Shown here: in pieces, positions 1-6,212 of the stretch | Numbering within the stretch: position 1 is the stretch's first letter | How the letters are laid out: every line of letters starts with the position of its first letter | Assembly (NCBI GenBank): GCA_905372265.1 | Contig: CAJPOL010000089.1 | Location: 1 to 7,063, forward strand | Reading direction: 5' to 3' | Length of the DNA: 7,063 bases | Source: an uncultured Treponema sp. | GTDB lineage: Bacteria > Spirochaetota > Spirochaetia > Treponematales > Treponemataceae | Position numbers and translations under genes: made by a program | The notes under the pieces: generated by a model | Seen by the model: only the letters and a program-made list of their open reading frames with translations | Told to the model about the DNA's origin: nothing | The model's database searches: none

Positions 1-2
1 AC

Positions 3-53
3 GCCGAAATAAATGCTCAACGTACAACAAGTACGTCTCCGCTTTATTTCGGC
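3..53. repeat. Nested perfect inverted repeat (hairpin element)
   Basis: An 11-bp arm, GCCGAAATAAA at 3-13, is exactly complementary to 43-53. Inside it, ACGTAC at 20-25 pairs exactly with GTACGT at 31-36 around a 5-base loop. Each side has a 6-base internal loop (14-19 and 37-42). The two stacked perfect stems are unlikely by chance and suggest a dispersed intergenic repeat or a structured RNA end. There is no T-tract after the stem, so it is not a classical intrinsic terminator. CCGAAATAAA recurs once more at 177-186, just before the next gene. The structure is seen directly; calling it a genus-wide repeat family is inference. Confidence 0.6.
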
Positions 54-99
54 TAAGTTCCTAGCATCTGTACTGTCTATTTCAAAAGGCTTACGGAAG

Positions 100-140
100 A
101 GGGCATCTCTAAAAGCTAACCGAGTTTTTAGAGATGCCCT
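100..140. repeat. 15-bp perfect inverted repeat with 11-base loop
   Basis: The arm AGGGCATCTCTAAAA at 100-114 is exactly complementary to TTTTAGAGATGCCCT at 126-140, with an 11-base loop between. The right arm plus three bases (123-140) is repeated exactly at 778-795. Its core TTTTAGAGAT appears a third time at 161-170. The element therefore belongs to a local repeat family, possibly REP-like or a miniature transposon end. No transposase gene is visible nearby. Confidence 0.65.
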
Positions 141-202
141 ATGGGTGTTAAAAAAACAGGTTTTAGAGATAGTAAACCGAAATAAAACAAGGGAGATGCG
201 AC

Positions 203-736
203 ATGAAAAAAATAATATTGATTATGCTAGTTATATTTACAGCTGTTTCTGTAAATATATTCGCAGAGGAATTAACTGCCCGGAAAAATACGGTAAGTAT
301 AAATTTTGATTTTACTAAAAAATTTGGACTGGCAAGTAATCAATTTGCCGTATGGGTTGAAAACGGAAAAGGAATGCTCGTAAAAAATTTATTTGTGACT
401 GATTTTACAGCAAGGAAGGGTTGGAAAAAAAGACCTGAAAGTCTTCCCTCATGGAGGAAAGCCGTAAAAGATGCTAACATAGATGGCATAAGCAGTGCGA
501 CTCCTAAATCCGGAAAGTTTCAATTGCAATGGGATATCAAAAATGAGGACGGTGAACCGGTAGAAAAAGGTATTTACACAATATTTATTGAAGCAAATAT
601 AAAATGGGAAAATACCGTGTTATTTACATGCGAGATAAAGATAGATGATAATATCACAATAGGCGAAATTACAGAAAAAATATCGGGAAAAGGTTATGAT
701 AAACAAACTTTGATGACAAATGTAGAAATAAAATAA
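203..736 (+). CDS. Secreted DUF2271-type protein
   Basis: This 177-residue protein has a clear signal peptide: a Lys-Lys N-terminus, a hydrophobic core at about residues 4-18, and a likely signal peptidase I site after NIFA (residue 21). The mature part should be periplasmic. The order of features matches the DUF2271 family: FAVWVE near residues 48-53, LFVTDFTARKGWKKRPE at 63-79, a DGISSAT stretch at 94-100, LQWD at 108-111, GIYTIFIEA at 123-131 and WENT at 135-138. The length is normal for a complete family member. The start is supported by GGGAG at 191-195, seven bases upstream. DGISSAT resembles the sequence that ApbE-type transferases modify with FMN, so a redox role is possible but unproven. 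The gene is AT-rich and is bracketed by 18-bp direct repeats. No partner redox gene is visible here. The family call is fairly sure; the biochemical function is unknown. Confidence 0.8.
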   Translation: MKKIILIMLVIFTAVSVNIFAEELTARKNTVSINFDFTKKFGLASNQFAVWVENGKGMLVKNLFVTDFTARKGWKKRPESLPSWRKAVKDANIDGISSATPKSGKFQLQWDIKNEDGEPVEKGIYTIFIEANIKWENTVLFTCEIKIDDNITIGEITEKISGKGYDKQTLMTNVEIK

Positions 737-777
737 AAGGCAGCTCTATTCCGAAGGACACGAAGCAAATCCAACAA

Positions 778-804
778 AGTTTTTAGAGATGCCCTTTAGT
801 GTTA
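778..804. repeat. Partial copy of the 100-140 repeat
   Basis: AGTTTTTAGAGATGCCCT at 778-795 is identical to 123-140. The similarity continues weakly: GTGTTA at 799-804 matches 145-150 once a one-base gap is allowed. Relative to the left arm at 100-114, the 781-795 segment is an exact inverted copy. The DUF2271 gene is thus flanked by both direct and inverted copies. The rest of the 737-898 gap holds no gene that I can support. Confidence 0.6.
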
Positions 805-886
805 ATTATTATAGAAAGCAAATCTAAATATCTTGATTTTGTCAAATGAATATATGATAACTTATTCGATAAATATTGCGAATGCT

Positions 887-892
887 GAGGAG
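887..892 (+). promoter_or_regulatory. Ribosome binding site that fixes the antitoxin start
   Basis: GAGGAG lies six bases before the ATG at 899. This argues for that ATG rather than the in-frame TTG at 833, which would add 22 residues that do not look like part of the antitoxin fold. A TTGTCA hexamer at 839-844 could be a -35 element, but no convincing -10 follows it. TTATTCGATAA at 862-872 is a short imperfect palindrome that could be part of an operator; this is weak. Confidence 0.6.
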
Positions 893-898
893 ATAAAT

Positions 899-1144
899 AT
901 GATTTCAATAAAACCCGTTTCCGATTTGAGAAATTATAACGAAGTATTGCAAGACGTACGGGAAGATTCTCCTGTTTTTCTGACAAAGAATGGGCGCGGT
1001 TGTTATGCAGTACTTTCAATTAAAGATTATGAAAAACTAATTGCGGTACAAACGCTTTTTACAGAATTAAAAAGAGGGGAAGATTCAGCCGTAAGAGACG
1101 GATGGATCGATGCAAAAGATGTCAGGAGTATGGTTGGCCTTTAA
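899..1144 (+). CDS. Phd/YefM-type antitoxin
   Basis: The 81-residue protein would be the labile antitoxin of a type II toxin-antitoxin pair. It would bind and neutralise the toxin encoded directly downstream and, as is usual for the family, repress its own operon. The N-terminal DNA-binding and dimerisation part shows the family pattern: ISIKPVSDLRNYNEVL at 2-17, PVFLTKNGRGCYAVLS at 25-40, then DYEKL at 43-47. The C-terminal part, about 53-81 (LKRGEDSAVRDGWI followed by DAKDVRSMVGL), is charged, as expected for a toxin-wrapping tail. The stop codon TAA (1142-1144) shares its last base with the ATG of the toxin, so translation is probably coupled. The ATG at 899 was chosen for its GAGGAG site. 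Family assignment is confident. The toxin target cannot be read from this gene. Confidence 0.87.
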   Translation: MISIKPVSDLRNYNEVLQDVREDSPVFLTKNGRGCYAVLSIKDYEKLIAVQTLFTELKRGEDSAVRDGWIDAKDVRSMVGL

Positions 1145-1467
1145 TGTATACAGTGCAGCTCTCACCGAAAGCTGTAGAGGATTTACAAGAAATAAAAGCA
1201 TACATAACAGATGAATTGGGAAATCCCATCGCAGCCGGAAATACGGTGAATAAAATTATTGAAACGTATGAAAGTCTTATAAGTTTTCCTGATAGAGGAA
1301 TTCCTGTGCAAAAATATGTCTTATTTCCAACTGACTACAGATTTGTACTTGCCAATAATTATTCTATTTTTTATCGTTGTGAAAATGAAGTAATCCGTAT
1401 TATAAGAATTTTGTATTCACGGAGAGACTTTATCCGTATTTTATTTAAAGATGCTAATGAGCGATAG
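1144..1467 (+). CDS. RelE/ParE-family toxin
   Basis: This 107-residue protein is the toxin of the pair. The family pattern is complete: an N-terminal strand and helix (VQLSPKAVEDLQEIKAYI, residues 4-21), a second helix ending in a LISFPDRG turn (45-52), then YRFVLANNYSIFYR (65-78) and RIIRILYSRRD (85-95). The last resembles the basic C-terminal strand that carries key residues in this superfamily. Arg66, Tyr73, Tyr77, Arg93 and Arg94 are candidates for functional residues by position. RelE-type members cut mRNA on the ribosome and ParE-type members poison DNA gyrase. The sequence looks closer to the 'plasmid stabilization' ParE-like group, but I cannot decide between the two. The ATG at 1144 overlaps the antitoxin stop by one base. 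An upstream in-frame ATG at 1102 lies inside the antitoxin gene and would add 14 unrelated residues. The gene appears intact. Confidence 0.86.
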   Translation: MYTVQLSPKAVEDLQEIKAYITDELGNPIAAGNTVNKIIETYESLISFPDRGIPVQKYVLFPTDYRFVLANNYSIFYRCENEVIRIIRILYSRRDFIRILFKDANER

Positions 1468-1537
1468 TATCACCCATAAAATCTTCATTAATTTACGGAA
1501 TAATGCATAATAAAGAAAGAAGGAGAGGAATACCAAT

Positions 1538-3040
1538 ATGAAAACGATACAAAAAAAACACGGAGCGGTTATCGTGTGTTGTGCGCTGTTTTTTGCGGTA
1601 CTATTGTTGCCTTGCTCTGCGCAGGAAGCAGCGGGAACCTTGTCCCAAGATAAGGCCGAATATCAAACAGCCGATGCCGTAACTGATGTTACGGATGAAG
1701 ATGAATTTACTGTCGATTCGGAAGATGAGGACAGTGCAAAACCGGTATTCACGGTAAGCGGTAAAATTGGAACGCTGCACGGTGTCCGCTGGAATGATGC
1801 TAAAAAAAATTTTGAATACGGAGCATCCCGTTCGATTGCACAGGTAAAAGGTGAGGTCTCTGCCGGTTCTTCTTATGCAGTTATTTCCGCCGCAGCCGAA
1901 TACAATTACCGTAATCCCGCACGCACAGGTTTCCGGCTGAACGAAGCGTATTACCGCTATTCGGGTGAGATATGGGATATCAGTGTCGGACGGCAGGTTA
2001 TTGCGTGGGGACAGGCGGATGGGTTTAAACTCACCGATGTGTTAAGCGCGCGGGATAGCTCGGAGTTTATTGCCTTTAGCGGTGATGATGCGCGGCTTCC
2101 GTCGGATAGCATCCGGTTGCGTTTTTTTCATGATCTGTTTACGTTTGAAGCGATTGCCGTACCGTTTTTTACCCCGAATAAGCTGCCGCGCTTCGGCTTT
2201 GAAAACGGCGCAAAAGACGGTCTCTACTATATCGACACGCCAGATAGTTTCGATATGCAAACACCATTTGGCACCATTACCGCCCCTATAACGTATACAA
2301 AACCCCAAAGTGCAAAACCAAAGATGTTTACCGACACGGAAGCAGCCGCCCGTTTTTCCTTCTTTTTACCCGGCATCGATTTTTCCGTTTCCGGCTTTTA
2401 CGGCTGGGATAAAAATCCACACTATGTAAAAAGCGGGTATGTAACATTGAATGCAATGCACTTACCCGAACAGGCGTTTCTTACGATCAATCAGGAGTAT
2501 TACCGTATCAAGATGGCAGGCATTGACGCGGCGATTCCTGCAGACGATGTAACAATCAGATTGGAAACAGCGTGGGTCGGAGGGCGTTATTTTGAACCGA
2601 AAAATCAAAATCCTATTCCAGGGGTGCCCGGTGCGGGTGGTATACCGCTCACCTTTAAACCTGCACTGCAAAAACACCAGCTGCTGATGCTTGCCGGCAT
2701 TGACTGGATTAAGAGCTCGTGGACGCTGAGCGCTCAGTATTTTGAAGACCTCATCCTCAATCATAAAAACGATATAGAGCGGCCGATGCACAAGGGCTTT
2801 GTCAGTCTGAACGTGAGCAAAACCTTTTTACGCGACACGCTCAAACTTTCGGCAAGCGGCGTTATTGATATAAACTACGGCAGTACATCCAGCACTTATT
2901 CGGTCGGCTATGCCCTCACCGATAATATCAATTTTGCACTTGGCGGGGATGTGTACACCAAAGGCTATGACGGCAAGGGCGATTTTGCGGCCTTACACAA
3001 GATAAGCGCTGTGTGGCTGAAGGGGACGTTTACGTGGTAG
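1538..3040 (+). CDS. Outer-membrane beta-barrel protein, porin-like
   Basis: This 500-residue protein has a signal peptide (basic residues 1-8, hydrophobic core about 9-25) with a likely cleavage after PCSA at residue 28. An acidic, low-complexity linker rich in Asp and Glu follows at about 50-65, and then a long region of alternating polar and aromatic residues typical of beta strands. The chain ends in KGTFTW, an aromatic C-terminus of the kind recognised by the BAM machinery. A diagnostic stretch is VGRQVIAWGQAD at 150-161, followed by LTDVLSARDSSEF. This GRQ..WG pattern resembles the DUF1302-type outer-membrane proteins and related porin-like barrels. Substrate is unknown. AGGAGAGG at 1521-1528 is the ribosome binding site, with a spacing at the long end. 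The gene ends in two consecutive TAG codons and is followed by a hairpin. Cys26 near the cleavage site could suggest a lipoprotein, but LLPC is a poor lipobox. Confidence 0.75.
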   Translation: MKTIQKKHGAVIVCCALFFAVLLLPCSAQEAAGTLSQDKAEYQTADAVTDVTDEDEFTVDSEDEDSAKPVFTVSGKIGTLHGVRWNDAKKNFEYGASRSIAQVKGEVSAGSSYAVISAAAEYNYRNPARTGFRLNEAYYRYSGEIWDISVGRQVIAWGQADGFKLTDVLSARDSSEFIAFSGDDARLPSDSIRLRFFHDLFTFEAIAVPFFTPNKLPRFGFENGAKDGLYYIDTPDSFDMQTPFGTITAPITYTKPQSAKPKMFTDTEAAARFSFFLPGIDFSVSGFYGWDKNPHYVKSGYVTLNAMHLPEQAFLTINQEYYRIKMAGIDAAIPADDVTIRLETAWVGGRYFEPKNQNPIPGVPGAGGIPLTFKPALQKHQLLMLAGIDWIKSSWTLSAQYFEDLILNHKNDIERPMHKGFVSLNVSKTFLRDTLKLSASGVIDINYGSTSSTYSVGYALTDNINFALGGDVYTKGYDGKGDFAALHKISAVWLKGTFTW

Positions 3041-3051
3041 TAGAATTCGAC

Positions 3052-3089
3052 GGTTACCAAGGCTGCATAATGGGACTGCCTTGGTAACC
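3052..3089. terminator. Hairpin between convergent genes, probable bidirectional terminator
   Basis: GGTTACCAAGGC at 3052-3063 is exactly complementary to 3078-3089, with a 14-base loop. It lies 12 bases after the stop codon of the barrel gene and 11 bases after the stop codon of the convergent transketolase gene. Position and symmetry fit a shared terminator. Neither side carries a good run of T residues, so termination may be weak or need a factor. Confidence 0.6.
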
Positions 3090-3099
3090 ATTTGCTCCA

Positions 3100-5085
3100 C
3101 TATTCTTTGATACGGGCGGCAAGCGCTTGGGCGGTAAATCCGAGATGCTCCGCAACTTTTTTTGCGGGTCCCGATTCGCCGAAACGTTCTATCGAGAAAA
3201 TATCCTTCTCCGGCGACTGTACCCAGCCTTCCCAGCCTTGTTTAACTCCCGCTTCCGCAACCATTACACGGCCATTGTTACCGACTAGCTGCGCTTTACA
3301 GGAAGATGCTTGCGCTTCCAGCAGCTCTTTCGACGGAACGGAAACCACCCGTACTTTTTTCGGAGCGGCAAGCTGAGCGGCTTCGCAGGCGAGGCTGACT
3401 TCGGAACCGGTCGCAAGCACGGTTATCTCAGGATCGCCATCCGTACCTTTTACGATATAGCTGCCGGCGGCTTTCATAAGCGCCTTCCATTGCGGTTCGG
3501 TTTTTTCTAGTATGGGCAGATTCTGGCGGCTCAGTATTAAACAGACCGGCCGGTCTTTCTGCTCCAGCGCAATTCTCCATGCGACGGCGGTTTCTTCCGC
3601 ATCGGCAGGGCGGAGTACCAGTAGATTAGGAATGGCGCGGAGACTTGCGAGTGTTTCCACCGGCTGATGGGTTGGGCCGTCTTCGCCGACAAAGATGGAA
3701 TCGTGGGTCAATACAAAAATAGAAGGGATGCGCATCAGTGCCGCGAGCCGGAGCGCCGGACGCAGATAGTCGGAGAACACGGCAAAGGTTGCACAGAAGG
3801 CGCGGAAACCGCCGTGTAGCTGAATACCGTTGGTAATCGTTGCCATCGCGAATTCTCTGATACCGAAGTGGATGTACCGTCCCTGCGGCGTTGCGGCGGT
3901 AAACGATTGGGCATCCTGTAAGGCGACTGCATTCGGTCCCTGCAAGTCCGCCGAACCGCCGACGAGATTTGGAAATGCCTTTGCAAAAGCGTTCAGTGCG
4001 GTTTTGGAAGCTGCCCGCGTCGCAATCATCTCATCTTTTTTAAAGACAGGATCGGCAACACCGTCGAGTACGGCTTGGTCGATACCGCCTTGTACAAAGC
4101 TTCGATCCCATTCTTTGCGCCGTTCGGGATAGGCGGCGCTCCACGCGGCAAAGCGACTATTCCACTCCGCTTCCGCTTGAGCGAATTCCTTTTGCCGCTC
4201 TTCAAAATAACGATAGGCTTCGGGGGCGACAAAGAACTGTTTTGCAGGATCAAGCCCCAGCGTCTTCTTTGCCTGCGCCAGCTTCTCTTGACCGAGCGGC
4301 GCTCCGTGTGCGGCGGCGGTTCCCTCGACAGCGGGCGCTCCCTTTCCGATTACCGAATCGAGTATGATGAGCGAGGGGCGGGGATCTTTTTTTGCCTCCG
4401 CAGTGAGCTTTTCTATATCGCTGTAGGAATACATCGACCCGTGCAGCACCTGCCAACCGTAAGCCTCGTACCGCTTTGTAACATCTTCGGCAAAGGCGAT
4501 ATCGGTTGAACCGTCTATCGTAATATTGTTTTTATCATAGTATACAATGAGCTTACCGAGTTTCAGCGTACCGGCAAGGCTCGATGCTTCGGAAGAAACC
4601 CCTTCCATTAAACAGCCTTCTCCCACCAGCGCGTAGGTATAGTGATCGACAATGCGGTACTCTTCGGTATTGAACCGCGCTACGAGCATCGCTTCGGCAA
4701 TCGCCATCCCGACTGCGGTAGAAATGCCCTGACCGAGCGGCCCGGTGGTGGCTTCGACGCCGGGAGTGAGGCCGTATTCGGGGTGCCCCGCGCAGCGGGA
4801 ACCGATCTGCCGGAACGAGCGGATATCGTCAAGCGAAAGATCGTAACCGGCCAGATGCAGCGCGGCATACAGGAGCATAGACCCGTGCCCCGCCGACAGT
4901 ACAAACCGGTCGCGGTCTACCCATTGGGGATTTTTCGGATTATGCCGTAAAATTTTTGCGTACAGCACCGCTGCGAGTTCGGCAGCTCCGAGCGGGAGTC
5001 CGGGATGGCCGGAATTGGCTTTTTCGATTGCATCGATTGAAAGGCTCCGTATCGAAAGCGCTACGGCATCAAGTTCTTTATTCAT
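3100..5085 (-). CDS. tkt: Transketolase
   Basis: This 661-residue protein is full length for a bacterial transketolase. The enzyme moves two-carbon ketol units between sugar phosphates in the non-oxidative pentose phosphate pathway, using thiamine diphosphate and a divalent metal. Visible family residues are His27 in SGHPG, His67 in AGHGS, GPLGQG at 115-120, His260 in HGAPLG, Arg357, SAD at 378-380, the catalytic Glu411 in FGIREF, HDS at 461-463, His473 in GEDGPTHQP and Arg520. Numbering matches the E. coli enzyme closely. The C-terminal domain includes ITVLATGSEVSL at 554-565. One oddity is that the metal-binding GDG motif reads GEG (155-157, Glu156 for the usual Asp), with Asn186-Asn187 intact further on. 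GGAGG at 5090-5094 lies just upstream of the ATG. The gene starts 15 bp after the MoxR stop codon, so co-transcription is likely. Identity is very secure. Confidence 0.97.
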   Translation of the reverse strand: MNKELDAVALSIRSLSIDAIEKANSGHPGLPLGAAELAAVLYAKILRHNPKNPQWVDRDRFVLSAGHGSMLLYAALHLAGYDLSLDDIRSFRQIGSRCAGHPEYGLTPGVEATTGPLGQGISTAVGMAIAEAMLVARFNTEEYRIVDHYTYALVGEGCLMEGVSSEASSLAGTLKLGKLIVYYDKNNITIDGSTDIAFAEDVTKRYEAYGWQVLHGSMYSYSDIEKLTAEAKKDPRPSLIILDSVIGKGAPAVEGTAAAHGAPLGQEKLAQAKKTLGLDPAKQFFVAPEAYRYFEERQKEFAQAEAEWNSRFAAWSAAYPERRKEWDRSFVQGGIDQAVLDGVADPVFKKDEMIATRAASKTALNAFAKAFPNLVGGSADLQGPNAVALQDAQSFTAATPQGRYIHFGIREFAMATITNGIQLHGGFRAFCATFAVFSDYLRPALRLAALMRIPSIFVLTHDSIFVGEDGPTHQPVETLASLRAIPNLLVLRPADAEETAVAWRIALEQKDRPVCLILSRQNLPILEKTEPQWKALMKAAGSYIVKGTDGDPEITVLATGSEVSLACEAAQLAAPKKVRVVSVPSKELLEAQASSCKAQLVGNNGRVMVAEAGVKQGWEGWVQSPEKDIFSIERFGESGPAKKVAEHLGFTAQALAARIKE

Positions 5086-5100
5086 AATTCCTCCAATATG

Positions 5101-6102
5101 TTACGGCTGCGGGATAAGTTCGAGCAGCTCGGCGATAATTTCATCGGCGCTGATGTTTTCTGCGCTCGCTTCATACGAAAGCTTTAAGCGGTGGCGCAGG
5201 ATGGGGTAGGCGAGGGCCTTCACGTCTTCGGGCAGGACATAATCGCGTCCGTTTAAAAATGCCCGTATCTTTGAGCACCGGTAAAGGGCGATGCTTGCGC
5301 GGGGGGAGGCTCCGACGGTGATGTAGCTGAGGTAGCTCCCGCGGGGCAGCTCTTCGCGTTTTTCTATGATGGGGCGGGTCGCCGTAACCAACGAGATAAT
5401 GTATTCGTGCAGGCCTTCCGTACAGCGGACAGCTTCGGCCCCCTTGCGGATGGCATGAAGCGTGTCGACGGAAAGGATCGATTCGGTTTCAGACGTTTGC
5501 GTTTTTTTTACCGAAGCGGTGATATTTTCACTTTTCAGCATGATGACCAGCTCATCCGCCGGTTTGGGGTAGGGGACGAAGAGTTTAAATAGGAAGCGGT
5601 CGAGTTCCGCTTCGGGAAGAGGGTAGGTTCCCTCCTGTTCAATCGGATTTTGGGTTGCAAGAACAAAGAAGGGTGAGGGAAGCGGATAGCTCGTTTCGCC
5701 GATGGTAACCTGTCCTTCGGCCATCGCTTCAAGGAGTGCGGACTGTACCTTTGCCGGAGCACGGTTGATTTCATCGGCCAACACCAGATGTGCAAAAAGC
5801 GGCCCTCTGCGTACCGAAAAACGATGCGCGGTAGAATCAAAGATGAGCGTTCCGGTAAGATCGGCAGGCAGCAAGTCGGGCGTGAACTGGATGCGTTTGA
5901 AACTTAATTGAGAAAGTTCCGCAAAAGTCCGTACCGTTAAGGTCTTGGCAAGGCCGGGCGCTCCTTCCAGCAACACGTGGCCGCCTGCAATATAGGCAAC
6001 AAGAATATCATCAATCAGCTGCTCCTGTCCGATCACGGATACGGCCATTTGTTTTTTAAACGCAGCAATCCGCTGCAACGCTTCGGTTTGTAAGCTCTCC
6101 AT
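5101..6102 (-). CDS. MoxR-family AAA+ ATPase
   Basis: This 333-residue protein is a complete MoxR-type ATPase, a chaperone-like family that commonly helps to mature or activate partner proteins, often ones with von Willebrand factor A domains. The AAA+ core is clear: Walker A GAPGLAKT at 47-54, the FTPDLLPADLTG stretch at 73-84, Walker B LVLADEINRAP at 106-116, sensor 1 ATQNP at 149-153, the EAELDRF arginine-finger region at 164-170 and GASPRAS (sensor 2) at 264-270. A C-terminal lid domain follows. The usual neighbours, DUF58 and VWA-domain genes, are absent here. Instead the next gene is transketolase, 15 bp away. No clear Shine-Dalgarno sequence precedes the ATG at 6102, but no better start is visible, and the next in-frame Met (19) is too close to the core. 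Family assignment is secure; the client is unknown. Confidence 0.93.
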   Translation of the reverse strand: MESLQTEALQRIAAFKKQMAVSVIGQEQLIDDILVAYIAGGHVLLEGAPGLAKTLTVRTFAELSQLSFKRIQFTPDLLPADLTGTLIFDSTAHRFSVRRGPLFAHLVLADEINRAPAKVQSALLEAMAEGQVTIGETSYPLPSPFFVLATQNPIEQEGTYPLPEAELDRFLFKLFVPYPKPADELVIMLKSENITASVKKTQTSETESILSVDTLHAIRKGAEAVRCTEGLHEYIISLVTATRPIIEKREELPRGSYLSYITVGASPRASIALYRCSKIRAFLNGRDYVLPEDVKALAYPILRHRLKLSYEASAENISADEIIAELLELIPQP

Positions 6103-6128
6103 AATAACGAAGTGTACGCATATTTTTC

Positions 6129-6157
6129 ATTCTATGCAAGGCTGAAATGCAGGACAA
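6129..6157 (-). promoter_or_regulatory. Candidate sigma-70 promoter for moxR-tkt
   Basis: On the minus strand, TTGTCC (6157-6152) and TAGAAT (6134-6129) are separated by 17 bases. They match the consensus -35 at four of six positions and the -10 at five of six. The implied transcript would begin about 20 bases before the MoxR start codon. The site lies in the 110-bp gap (6103-6212) after the restriction gene. I see no strong terminator in that gap, so read-through from upstream is also possible. Confidence 0.4.
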
Positions 6158-6212
6158 ACATATCAGGAGTATTTTAAGCGGTTGCCCTGCTATCCGAGGT
6201 AAGTTTGATTGA

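Noticed and set aside
13..309. A 98-codon plus-strand reading frame across the left repeats
   Set aside because: It runs through both hairpin repeats and then overlaps the start of the DUF2271 gene in another frame. It has no good ribosome binding site and no recognisable domain.
833..898. Longer antitoxin starting at TTG 833
   Set aside because: The added residues do not fit the Phd/YefM family and the GAGGAG site points to ATG 899.
783..1019. A 78-codon minus-strand reading frame
   Set aside because: It is antisense to the antitoxin gene and the repeat copy, with no recognisable protein features.
1102..1143. Longer toxin starting at ATG 1102
   Set aside because: It would add 14 residues encoded inside the antitoxin gene in another frame; ATG 1144 gives the normal family N-terminus.
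4075..4950. Plus-strand reading frames of 144 and 102 codons opposite transketolase
   Set aside because: They are shadows of a strongly conserved minus-strand gene and show no protein features of their own.
6111..6139. Alternative moxR promoter TTGCAT-17-TACACT giving a leaderless mRNA
   Set aside because: The match is weaker than TTGTCC-17-TAGAAT, although it would explain the lack of a Shine-Dalgarno sequence.
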